15,091 bases of DNA from Bacillota bacterium (GTDB lineage: Bacteria > Bacillota > Clostridia > Oscillospirales > Acutalibacteraceae). Location: NCBI GenBank assembly GCA_023458755.1, contig JAEWYE010000012.1:1-15091 (forward strand), written 5' to 3'. Made by a program: the position numbers and the translations under genes. Below the pieces are notes generated by a model. It made no database searches. It was not told the DNA's origin and worked only from the letters and a program-made list of their open reading frames with translations. Below are positions 6,732-12,405 of this stretch, piece after piece (positions within the stretch are counted from its first letter, which is position 1; each line of letters begins with the position of its first letter).

Positions 6732-6762
6732 GGCGGTTTCGGCGGTTTTTCTGTGATATTAT
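6732..6762 (+). promoter_or_regulatory. candidate late promoter with tandem GGCGGTTT repeats
   Basis: Two direct repeats GGCGGTTT (6732-6739 and 6741-6748, period 9) end a few bases before an extended -10 element TGATATTAT (6754-6762). There is no normal -35, and the repeats occupy its place. Lying 5 bases after the ArpU/RinA-like gene, this looks like an activator-dependent late promoter with the start site near 6769. Confidence 0.6.
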
Positions 6763-6769
6763 TTAAGAT

Positions 6770-6902
6770 GAGAAATCTGTAAACAGATGAACTCAACCCC
6801 CTACGGTTGCCGGGCGTAACAGCTCGGTGACTGATTGATTCCTGATATTCTCCTTTTTGAAAACGCCTGTCGAAGATTGTCATTCGATGGGTGTTTCTTT
6901 TT
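6770..6902 (+). ncRNA. structured untranslated segment / candidate small RNA ending in a terminator
   Basis: Between the candidate late promoter and the first accessory gene there is no gene of useful length, but several helices are stacked in a row: ATCTGT/ACAGAT (6775-6780 with 6783-6788), CAACC/GGTTG (6794-6798 with 6805-6809), CCGGGC/GCTCGG (6810-6815 with 6822-6827, one wobble), and a terminator stem (6861-6896) with a T-run. A transcript from about 6769 to 6902 would be about 130 bases. It could be a stable phage small RNA or an attenuated/antiterminated leader. The start site and function are inferred. Confidence 0.45.
6861..6902 (+). terminator. wobble-rich intrinsic terminator (copy 1 of the GATGGGTG element)
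   Basis: A 14-bp stem, 6861-6874 with 6883-6896, includes three G-U pairs, has an 8-base loop, and is followed by CTTTTTG. The descending arm holds GATGGGTGTTT, which recurs in hairpins at 7211-7242 and 8706-8731. Confidence 0.75.
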
Positions 6903-6916
6903 GAAATATTATGATG

Positions 6917-6944
6917 TACAATATAAGAAAAAGGTTCAGGAGGT
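6917..6944 (+). promoter_or_regulatory. candidate promoter and ribosome binding site of the first accessory gene
   Basis: TACAAT at 6917-6922, preceded by GATG, is a -10-like element placed 15 bases after the terminator. The same GATG-TAnAAT context recurs after the second hairpin (TATAAT 7263-7268). AGGAGGT at 6938-6944 serves ATG 6951. The -35 region (TTTCTT-like) is weak, so this is a candidate only. Confidence 0.4.
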
Positions 6945-6950
6945 ATTGCC

Positions 6951-7160
6951 ATGAAACAACAAACAAAGGTAGTGGAGATGTCTGATGCAAACGCTTTTGA
7001 AAGTACCGTTAATGAATATTTAGATGATGGATACATAATAAGTTCAACTTGTATAAGCAGATCATGGGCAAATACACCGGATGAAGGTGTTGTATATCGG
7101 ACAATATTGGTTAAAGAAATAGATGATGTTATGCAAAACTGGTTAGAAAGTAAGGACTAA
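6951..7160 (+). CDS. DUF1737-like small phage protein
   Basis: A 69-residue protein resembling the small DUF1737-type family: a short strand (TKVVEMSD), a helix (ANAFESTVNEYLDDGY), a strand (YIISSTC) and a last strand (VVYRTILVKEI). No catalytic residues are evident and no function is established for this family in phages. AGGAGGT precedes ATG 6951 at good distance. It is a one-gene cassette between two GATGGGTG hairpins, apparently with its own -10 (6917-6922), as expected of a moron. The 50 bases after its stop are AT-rich and hold no gene. Confidence 0.7.
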   Translation: MKQQTKVVEMSDANAFESTVNEYLDDGYIISSTCISRSWANTPDEGVVYRTILVKEIDDVMQNWLESKD

Positions 7161-7210
7161 ATAGATTTTTAGAAATCAATAAACTAATGATAATGATTAA
7201 TTCGTTTAGA

Positions 7211-7268
7211 AAAGCCTGTTGATATTGTGATGATGGGTGTTTCCTTTTAGTAAAATATGATGTATAAT
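7211..7268 (+). terminator. second GATGGGTG hairpin plus promoter unit
   Basis: AAAGCCTGTTG (7211-7221) pairs with the GATGGGTGTTT arm (about 7232-7242) using G-U pairs and one bulged base, followed by CCTTTTA; the T-run is weaker than in copy 1. After it, TATAAT (7263-7268) sits in the same GATG context as TACAAT in copy 1. The roughly 60-base unit is thus a diverged duplicate of 6861-6922: terminator of one cassette, promoter of the next. Confidence 0.55.
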
Positions 7269-7297
7269 AAATAAAAACATTATTGAGGAAGAAAAAT

Positions 7298-7657
7298 ATG
7301 AATATAAGCCTTAGGTCAGATGAATTAATTATTTTATCTAGTGGATCAGTTCTTACATATAGTGCTAATTCAAATATCGAATTTTTAATAAATACAGAAG
7401 ACGAAGATACTGCCTTTAAAGTTATACTAAAATTCAATGACGACGATAATGGAAAGCCATACTCTAAAGTACGCCCTAACTTGGAAGAAAAAAGGATTGA
7501 TATAACATGTTATAATTTCCCAAAGGATGCTTCTACGAGAGAGCCGTTGGACTTAGCAACTATTAATGATAAAAAATTATTGCTTAACTTTTCTATTAAA
7601 CGTACGAGTGATAAAGGTGGTATACGACAGATAGCGTATACTTTTTATGAGGGGTAA
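7298..7657 (+). CDS. DUF6864-like accessory protein
   Basis: A 119-residue, AT-rich gene. Its pattern resembles what I recall of DUF6864: an N-terminal SSGSVLTYS (14-22), alternating beta strands (IEFLIN, FKVILKFNDD), a central NFPKDASTREPLDL, and a C-terminal LLLNFSIKR ... IAYTFYEG. It looks like an all-beta soluble domain with no signal peptide, membrane helix or catalytic motif. I chose ATG 7298 over the in-frame TTG 7283 because GAGGAA at 7285-7290 is well spaced for it. The membrane-protein gene follows 8 bases after its stop, so the two form a pair. A host-interaction or defence role is plausible from location but not shown by the sequence. Confidence 0.65.
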   Translation: MNISLRSDELIILSSGSVLTYSANSNIEFLINTEDEDTAFKVILKFNDDDNGKPYSKVRPNLEEKRIDITCYNFPKDASTREPLDLATINDKKLLLNFSIKRTSDKGGIRQIAYTFYEG

Positions 7658-7665
7658 GACGAATA

Positions 7666-8028
7666 ATGGGGGGGATAAATGAAAATAATTCTAAATTTAA
7701 GATAAATGATGAACCTATTTCTCAAATTATAGAGTCACCAGTTTTCTTGCAATTAAACGATGATATAAAAAATGTGGCAATAAAAACAGCTTATGATGAT
7801 AGGCAGAGCGATAGGGAAAGTGGATTTTTAGGTAAGTTATTTGGAAATAACACTAAAAGAATTTCGTTATTTATTGCATGGATTATTTGTATGTCGTTAT
7901 TATTAATCGGATTTGTGTACATATTATTGCCTCCGTGCTATAAAGTAATAGATAATCTGGAATTTTGGAAGTTAATTGCACCCATTATAACGGCTACTTT
8001 AGGCTTTATATTTGGAAAACAAGAATAA
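7666..8028 (+). CDS. two-helix membrane protein paired with the DUF6864-like gene
   Basis: A 120-residue protein with a soluble, Asn/Asp-rich N-terminal half (1-64), then two hydrophobic segments: about 66-88 (ISLFIAWIICMSLLLIGFVY) and about 103-117 (LIAPIITATLGFIFG), ending in a short charged tail GKQE. It should be an inner-membrane protein with a roughly 60-residue cytosolic domain. No family is recognised. GAGGGG at 7650-7654 is a weak, distant ribosome binding site for ATG 7666, so translation may be coupled to the DUF6864-like gene just upstream. A terminator follows at 8046-8074. A soluble sensor-like domain beside a small membrane protein is an arrangement known from several phage-exclusion and abortive systems; here that is inference. 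Confidence 0.7.
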   Translation: MGGINENNSKFKINDEPISQIIESPVFLQLNDDIKNVAIKTAYDDRQSDRESGFLGKLFGNNTKRISLFIAWIICMSLLLIGFVYILLPPCYKVIDNLEFWKLIAPIITATLGFIFGKQE

Positions 8029-8045
8029 AAATATTTTCGGATTCC

Positions 8046-8074
8046 AAAGAGGCGGCCAACCCCGTCTCTTTTTT
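8046..8074 (+). terminator. intrinsic terminator after the DUF6864-like/membrane pair
   Basis: AAAGAGGCGG (8046-8055) pairs with CCGTCTCTTT (8062-8071) over 10 bp with one G-U, has a 6-base loop, and ends in a T-run through 8074. It closes the plus-strand cassette. Confidence 0.8.
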
Positions 8075-8094
8075 AATACACAAAACAAACGAAT

Positions 8095-8127
8095 GAGATG
8101 AGGCAGCCTAATTGGCCGCCTCATCTC
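8095..8127 (-). terminator. hairpin at the end of the minus-strand XRE unit
   Basis: GAGATGAGGCAGCC (8095-8108) pairs with GGCCGCCTCATCTC (8114-8127) with a single A-C mismatch and a 5-base loop. On the minus strand the stem begins within the last codons of the XRE gene and is followed by ATTCGTTTGTTTTG, a modest T-rich tail. It lies back to back with the plus-strand terminator at 8046-8074. Confidence 0.6.
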
Positions 8128-8299
8128 TGCATAGTTCGTCAAGGGTAACGCCAAGGGCGTCAGCAAGTTTGATCATTGTTGACATCCGGCCATCGTCCCG
8201 GCGCTCCAGATCTTCTATGGTGCGTTGGGGAACATCACTTATTTCCGATAGCGCCCGGACACTTAAGCCTTTGCTATTTCTTATCTGCTTTAATCTCAT
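8108..8299 (-). CDS. XRE/Cro-family helix-turn-helix repressor
   Basis: A 63-residue single-domain Cro/C1-type DNA-binding protein: MRLKQIRNSKGLSVRALSEI, then SDVPQRTIEDLERR (second helix and recognition helix, about 22-35), then MIKLADALGVTLDELC. It lacks any extra dimerisation or protease domain. GGAGG about 7 bases before ATG 8299 (minus strand) decides the start; longer frames upstream are artefacts. It is the last gene of a three-gene minus-strand unit whose promoter (8647-8675) has a perfect palindrome between -35 and -10, so it is a good candidate for the repressor of its own operon. It could be a toxin-antitoxin antitoxin, an immunity-type repressor, or the regulator of a moron. Confidence 0.88.
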   Translation of the reverse strand: MRLKQIRNSKGLSVRALSEISDVPQRTIEDLERRDDGRMSTMIKLADALGVTLDELCRDEAAN

Positions 8300-8441
8300 G
8301 GTGCAACCTCCGTATTCTAGGGAATGTAACAAGTAATACGTAAAGAGAACAGCATATAACAAGGATACAGGCTGGGATTGACCAGTCAGTTCCAAGGGCA
8401 AAAACGATTGTGAATATGAGGAGTAGCGTGTCAAACTTCAT
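8274..8441 (-). CDS. small two-segment membrane peptide upstream of the XRE gene
   Basis: A 55-codon minus-strand frame from ATG 8441 to TAG 8274-8276, overlapping the XRE start by 26 bases. The peptide begins MKFDTLLLIFTIVFALGTDW and continues with a second hydrophobic run (ACILVICCSLYVLLVTF, 24-40), then a basic tail PRIRRLHHEIKADKK. This is a typical double-spanning mini membrane protein, inside-tail positive. No good Shine-Dalgarno is seen before ATG 8441, which lowers confidence, but the clean hydropathy pattern and the coupling overlap with the XRE gene support it. Confidence 0.5.
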   Translation of the reverse strand: MKFDTLLLIFTIVFALGTDWSIPACILVICCSLYVLLVTFPRIRRLHHEIKADKK

Positions 8442-8504
8442 TGATTTTGTATAGTCGATGTGGTAATATCTTTGTAGGAGGGAGATTTCTCTCCCCCTAT
8501 TTGA

Positions 8505-8615
8505 TTATTTGAGAGCTTGTATCAACTGTGCTATTGCACTAATTAAAGCGGCGGCGGCTACCATTGCTTTGATTATCTGGTTGAGCAAGTTCTCTTTTTT
8601 CTTTCGTTTACCCAA
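8505..8615 (-). CDS. 36-residue basic-hydrophobic peptide, first gene of the minus-strand unit
   Basis: A very short gene starting at TTG 8615 (minus strand), with AAGGAG (complement of 8624-8629) 8 bases before it. The peptide is (M)GKRKKKENLLNQIIKAM followed by an alanine/isoleucine-rich run ending IAQLIQALK: a strongly basic head and one hydrophobic or amphipathic helix of about 20 residues. It is the first frame after the strong promoter at 8647-8675, with a predicted leader of about 25 bases. The composition resembles small holin-like or type I toxin-like membrane peptides, but I cannot assign a family. A GC-rich stem (about 8477-8499) follows its stop. Confidence 0.6.
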   Translation of the reverse strand: MGKRKKKENLLNQIIKAMVAAAALISAIAQLIQALK

Positions 8616-8646
8616 TCGACTTTCTCCTTTCCTTTAAGATATATTA

Positions 8647-8675
8647 ATTATACCACGTAAATACGTGGGAGTCAA
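8647..8675 (-). promoter_or_regulatory. minus-strand promoter with palindromic operator between -35 and -10
   Basis: On the minus strand, TTGACT (8670-8675) and TATAAT (8647-8652) are separated by exactly 17 bases, close to the ideal SigA promoter. The spacer holds a perfect inverted repeat, CCACGTA-AA-TACGTGG (8653-8668). A repressor bound here would block RNA polymerase directly. The likely ligand is the XRE protein of the same unit. A TATAAT on the plus strand (8677-8682) lacks a -35. Confidence 0.85.
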
Positions 8676-8705
8676 GTATAATACATAGATTTTATCAGGA
8701 AATTT

Positions 8706-8737
8706 GGCATCTGTCAGCAGTGATGGGTGTCTTTTTT
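8706..8737 (+). terminator. third GATGGGTG hairpin/terminator, before the terminase genes
   Basis: GGCATCTGTCA (8706-8716) pairs with TGATGGGTGTC (8721-8731) over 11 bp including four G-U pairs, loop GCAG, followed by six T. It shares CTGT-(loop)-GATGGGTGT with the hairpins at 6861 and 7211, but no similar -10 follows. Late transcripts entering terminase must pass it or start after it. Confidence 0.7.
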
Positions 8738-8777
8738 ATTATAAAAATTAGCCAGATTGGAAGGTGAGGTGAGACTG

Positions 8778-9305
8778 ATGGCATTAACAGCCAAACAGAA
8801 AATATTTGCAGATGAATACCTGATTGATCTTAATGCTACCAGAGCTTACAAGGTGGCTTACCCAAAGGTCAAGAAAGATGAAACGGCTGCGGCAAATAGT
8901 AGTAGAATGCTAAGAAATGATAAGGTTGAGGATTATATCCAGAAACGTATGAAAGACCGGGAAAAGCGTACTGAGATCACCCAGGACATGGTTTTAAAGG
9001 AACTTGCAAAGATAGGCTTTGCGGATGTCACTGATTTCGTGACAATTGAGGATAAAGGGCCTTACAAAGCGGTGCAGGTTAAGACTACAGATGAAATGCC
9101 AGGGGATAAGCTTGGAGCCATTGCCGGAATCAAGGAAGGGGCAAACGGTATTGAAATTAAGCTGAATGATAAAGGGAAAGCCCTGGAGCTGATCGGCAGG
9201 CACTTGGGTATGTTTAAGGATAAGGTGGAAGTCTCCGGCACCCTGGAAACAGAGAAAACCAAGCTTGACGATCTGATCAATCAAATGCGTGGCGGTGATG
9301 GATAA
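8778..9305 (+). CDS. terS: phage terminase small subunit
   Basis: Terminase small subunit of the Terminase_2/PBSX-like family, which recognises the packaging site and stimulates the large subunit. MALTAKQKIFADEYLIDLNA opens the N-terminal helix-turn-helix domain (about 1-60), with RAYKVAYP and an SSRMLRNDKVEDYI segment. EKRTEITQDMVLKELAKIGF (62-81) and the following FADVTDF are strongly characteristic. The C-terminal part (about 120-175) is charged and likely mediates oligomerisation. ATG 8778 is chosen over the in-frame TTG 8757 because AGGTGAG precedes it at normal distance; the result is 175 residues, usual for the family. Its stop overlaps the TerL start by one base (TAATG). Confidence 0.93.
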   Translation: MALTAKQKIFADEYLIDLNATRAYKVAYPKVKKDETAAANSSRMLRNDKVEDYIQKRMKDREKRTEITQDMVLKELAKIGFADVTDFVTIEDKGPYKAVQVKTTDEMPGDKLGAIAGIKEGANGIEIKLNDKGKALELIGRHLGMFKDKVEVSGTLETEKTKLDDLINQMRGGDG

Positions 9306-10699
9306 TGAGCAATGAACGCCTGCTTCTATCAGAGAAGTACAAAGCCTTTCTTAAACACGATGCTCCAGTGGAATTCCTGGAGGGGACAACGGCTGCAGGT
9401 AAAACGACGGTCGGGCTTTTTAAGTTCATGCTTAAGGTTGCTGAGAGCCCCAAGAAGCTACACATCATAGCAGCAAAGGATACCGGTACCGCTGAGAAGA
9501 ATATCATCAACAAGGATCTGGGGATTATAGACGACTTCGGGATCCTGACTGAATACAACGGTAACGGTACCAAGGACGATAAGATCCCCCATATTCTCTT
9601 TCATACTTCCGGTGGTGATAAAGTAATCTATGTTTTAGGCTACGGTGACAAAAAGAAATGGCAGAAAGCCCTGGGCGGTCAGTACGGCTGCCTTTACATT
9701 GACGAGATAAACACGGCTGATATTGAGTTTGTGAGAGAGTCAGCCATGCGGTGTGATTACCTGATGGGGACGCTTAACCCTGACGATCCAAACCTGCCGG
9801 TCTACAAAGAATATATTAACTGCTCCCGACCGCTTCCTGATTGGGAGGAGGAGACGCCAAAAGAAATATTGGAAGAATTACGAGAGGAACCAAAGCCCGG
9901 CTGGGTGCATTGGTTCTTTTCTTTTACCCATAATTTGGGTCTGTCAAAGGAGAAGCTGGAAAACATTATCCGGAACACTCCGAAAGGTACGAAGATCTGG
10001 AAGAACAAGATCCAGGGCTTACGAGGTAAGGCAACCGGTCTGATCTTCCCGAACTTTGACCGTAAAAAGCATGTGGTCAGTAAAGCACATGCAAAGCAGT
10101 TTATCCGGAATCAGAATGACCGCCACCAGACAGAGTGGTTTGTACACTATTCTGCAGGGCTTGATACGTCTTATTCCCAGAAGTCACCGGATACCATTTC
10201 CATGAGTTTTATCGGAATCACGAACCGGGGTAACTGCTATGTGCTTGATGAGAAGGTCTACAACAACGCGGACTTGGGTACGCCTCTGGCTCCTACGGAT
10301 ACTGTCCATAACTATATTGATTTCCTTGATCGCAACCGGAATGAATGGGGATTTGCCAGAGATACCTTCATAGACTCTGCGGATCAGGCAACCATTACGG
10401 AGTTCTTAAAATACAAGCGCTTGAATGGCAGCGTTTACAATTTCAATGATGCATGGAAGAAAGAGCAGATCATTGACCGTATCATTAATCAGTTAAACTG
10501 GTTTGCCGATGCAGGAGCAAAGCCATGTTTCTACATCGTGGATACCTGCTCAAACTATATTCGGGAGCTTGAAGTATACAGCTGGCTAGAAGACAAGGAC
10601 AATACGCCAGAGGACAGAAACGATCACATGATAAACAGTGTGCAGTACGCATGGCTGCCATACGAAGTAAAAATCGGAACAGGAAGGAGGGCTTCATAA
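9305..10699 (+). CDS. terL: phage terminase large subunit (ATPase/nuclease)
   Basis: The packaging motor: ATP-driven DNA translocase plus headful or site-specific nuclease, docking on the portal. The N-terminal ATPase has Walker A GTTAAGKT at 27-34 and Walker B CLYIDE ending at Asp133-Glu134. The coupling motif region is near LMGTLNPDDP (153-162). The C-terminal RNase H-like nuclease shows acidic residues at Asp287 (GLDTSY), Asp357/Asp360 (FIDSAD) and Asp440 (NDHMINSVQYAW), the expected pattern. The length of 464 residues matches PBSX-type large terminases. ATG 9305 overlaps the TerS stop by one base, and the portal begins immediately after this stop, so the three are one operon. Confidence 0.95.
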   Translation: MSNERLLLSEKYKAFLKHDAPVEFLEGTTAAGKTTVGLFKFMLKVAESPKKLHIIAAKDTGTAEKNIINKDLGIIDDFGILTEYNGNGTKDDKIPHILFHTSGGDKVIYVLGYGDKKKWQKALGGQYGCLYIDEINTADIEFVRESAMRCDYLMGTLNPDDPNLPVYKEYINCSRPLPDWEEETPKEILEELREEPKPGWVHWFFSFTHNLGLSKEKLENIIRNTPKGTKIWKNKIQGLRGKATGLIFPNFDRKKHVVSKAHAKQFIRNQNDRHQTEWFVHYSAGLDTSYSQKSPDTISMSFIGITNRGNCYVLDEKVYNNADLGTPLAPTDTVHNYIDFLDRNRNEWGFARDTFIDSADQATITEFLKYKRLNGSVYNFNDAWKKEQIIDRIINQLNWFADAGAKPCFYIVDTCSNYIRELEVYSWLEDKDNTPEDRNDHMINSVQYAWLPYEVKIGTGRRAS

Positions 10700-12256
10700 G
10701 TGGGTTGGTTTAAGGATATGTATTTTAAGTTGCTTAAGATTGTAAGTGCAAAAGAGAGGCAGGTGGTTATAAAAGAACCGCTATCCTTTCAGGGCAATGT
10801 ACTAAAAAATAAGATCTGGTACCGTGGAGATCCGTCAGAGCTGGAACAGTTTTTCAAACAGACCGCTTATTGTGATGTATTTAAGGCAAGGTTCTGGGCT
10901 TCCGTTCCATTCCGGAAAGTAAGGAAGATCCACTCCGGCATTGTGGGAATCGTGGTTGATCGGTTTAAAGATATTATTACCGCAGATCTAAATGATATCA
11001 GCTTTGGGGAAAAGGGAGACAATCAGCCTTTAAAGGAACTATGGGATGAGATTGCAGAGGATAACAACTTTGAAGGACTCCTGGGTGAAGCAGTGGCCGG
11101 TGCGCTGTCAGCCGGTGATGGGGCTTTTAAAATAAGCCTGGATCAGGTTAGTAAATACCCGATCATAGAATTTTATGAAGCGGATCGGGTGGAATATAAA
11201 TACCAGCGGGGCAGGCTGACCGAGATTATTTTTTCTACAAATTACTCATATCCGGATAACAAAGAAAAGGAATACCGCTTAGAGGAGACTTACGGAAAAG
11301 GGTACGTGCTTTATAAACTCTTTGATGATGCCGGTGGAGAAGTTCCGCTTAAGACTCTTCCGGAGACAGCAGTCTACGAAGATACCGCCTATGACGGGGA
11401 TTACATTATGGGAGTACCCCTTATCTTCTTCACATCAAGCAAGTGGAAGGGACGAGGGAAAGCGCTGTTTGAGGGCAAGACGGACGATCTGGACGCTTTG
11501 GACGAAGTGATCAGCCAGTGGCTTGATGCAGTGAGAAAAGGAAGAGTCAACCGGTATATCCCAGAGGATATGGTTCCCAGGGATCCCAATACTGGGCAGC
11601 TGATAGAACCGAATGAGTTTGACAATGATTACATAGCAATCGGTGCAGTAAAGAAAGAGGGATACAGCGATAAAATTGAGGTAGTTCAGCCGCAGATATC
11701 CTACGAAGCGTATTTAAACAGCTATACTTCCTTTCTGGATCTGGTGTTGCAGGGTATCATTTCTCCTGCCACTCTTGGTATTGATCTGAAAAAGACCGAC
11801 AATGCAGAAAGCCAGAGAGAAAAGGAGAAGATCACTACTCATACCAGAGGGACACTGGTTAAGGTGCTGTGTAAGGTTCTTCCTGAGCTGGTAAGTAAAA
11901 TTATGATGACTTATGACCAGATGCAGGAAAAGGCCCCTGGGGAGTATAAGGTCTCCGTCAAATTTGGAGAGTATGCAGCTCCAGGCTTTGATGCCGTCGT
12001 GGAGACGGTGGGCAAGGCGCGAACCAGTGGAGTCATGAGTATAGAGAAGTCCATTGATGAAATGTATGGAGATACTCTGACAGAAGATGAAAAGGCAGAG
12101 GAAGTCAAGCGAATCAAGATTGAGCAGGGGATCTTTGAAACAGAAGAACCAGGATTAAATACGGAAGGGGTGAAGGTGGATGAAAGTCAAGGTAATGAAC
12201 CGCCAGTACCAAATGAACCAGATGGAGTACCAGGGGCTCCTGAAGGTGGCAAGTGA
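10700..12256 (+). CDS. phage portal protein (SPP1 Gp6-like)
   Basis: Dodecameric portal protein at the head vertex through which DNA is packaged and ejected. The sequence matches the SPP1 gp6-like family: an N-terminal region with LEQFFKQT and FWASVPFRKVRKIHSGI, a central beta-rich wing, a GKALFEGKTDDLDALDEVIS-type segment around 255-275, and a clip/crown part with GIISPATLGIDLKKTDNAES. The last 40 residues are acidic and Pro/Gly-rich (EPPVPNEPDGVPGAPEGGK) and probably disordered. The start is GTG directly after the TerL stop, with GGAAGGAGGG upstream. The tail codons also encode the beginning of the next gene in another frame (77-base overlap). Confidence 0.93.
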   Translation: MGWFKDMYFKLLKIVSAKERQVVIKEPLSFQGNVLKNKIWYRGDPSELEQFFKQTAYCDVFKARFWASVPFRKVRKIHSGIVGIVVDRFKDIITADLNDISFGEKGDNQPLKELWDEIAEDNNFEGLLGEAVAGALSAGDGAFKISLDQVSKYPIIEFYEADRVEYKYQRGRLTEIIFSTNYSYPDNKEKEYRLEETYGKGYVLYKLFDDAGGEVPLKTLPETAVYEDTAYDGDYIMGVPLIFFTSSKWKGRGKALFEGKTDDLDALDEVISQWLDAVRKGRVNRYIPEDMVPRDPNTGQLIEPNEFDNDYIAIGAVKKEGYSDKIEVVQPQISYEAYLNSYTSFLDLVLQGIISPATLGIDLKKTDNAESQREKEKITTHTRGTLVKVLCKVLPELVSKIMMTYDQMQEKAPGEYKVSVKFGEYAAPGFDAVVETVGKARTSGVMSIEKSIDEMYGDTLTEDEKAEEVKRIKIEQGIFETEEPGLNTEGVKVDESQGNEPPVPNEPDGVPGAPEGGK

Positions 12257-12401
12257 GCAGGTCCCGTTTGGCATTTATGCCGTTGAAAAAAAGGATTATG
12301 CAGAGCTCCGGTGTGATAAGTGCAAAAGCATTACCCAACTGAAAGAACTTACCAGGCAGTTTAAGGCACAGGGATTTAAAGTTTTAGCAAACGGCAGGTG
12401 A
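12180..12401 (+). CDS. small phage protein overlapping the portal gene
   Basis: A 73-residue protein of a type often found between portal and minor capsid genes in clostridial phages; its role is unknown to me. It has a strand-rich start, a conserved-looking GLLKVASEQVPFGIYAVEKK (19-38), Cys45-x2-Cys48 (RCDKCKS), and a helix with QLKELTRQFKAQGFKV. The single Cys-x2-Cys could be half a metal site completed on dimerisation. GGAAGGGGTGAAGGTGG precedes ATG 12180. The first 77 bases overlap the portal's disordered tail out of frame. The next gene starts 4 bases after its stop. Confidence 0.7.
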   Translation: MKVKVMNRQYQMNQMEYQGLLKVASEQVPFGIYAVEKKDYAELRCDKCKSITQLKELTRQFKAQGFKVLANGR

Positions 12402-12405
12402 ACAC

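Noticed and set aside
6515..7036. 173-aa minus-strand frame across the late regulator and the structured segment
   Set aside because: Runs antisense through the regulator's helix-turn-helix, the promoter and the terminator hairpin; composition is not gene-like.
7188..7202. Fur-box-like sequence TGATAATGATTAATT after the DUF1737-like gene
   Set aside because: Only a partial match in a very AT-rich stretch, not at a promoter; likely chance.
8300..8434. Long N-terminal extension of the XRE repressor up to 8434
   Set aside because: The XRE domain starts at 8299 with a strong GGAGG; the upstream frame is a shadow of the small membrane peptide in another frame.
8677..8682. Plus-strand TATAAT as a divergent terminase promoter
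   Set aside because: No -35 at proper spacing, and the terminator at 8706-8737 would stop a transcript starting here.
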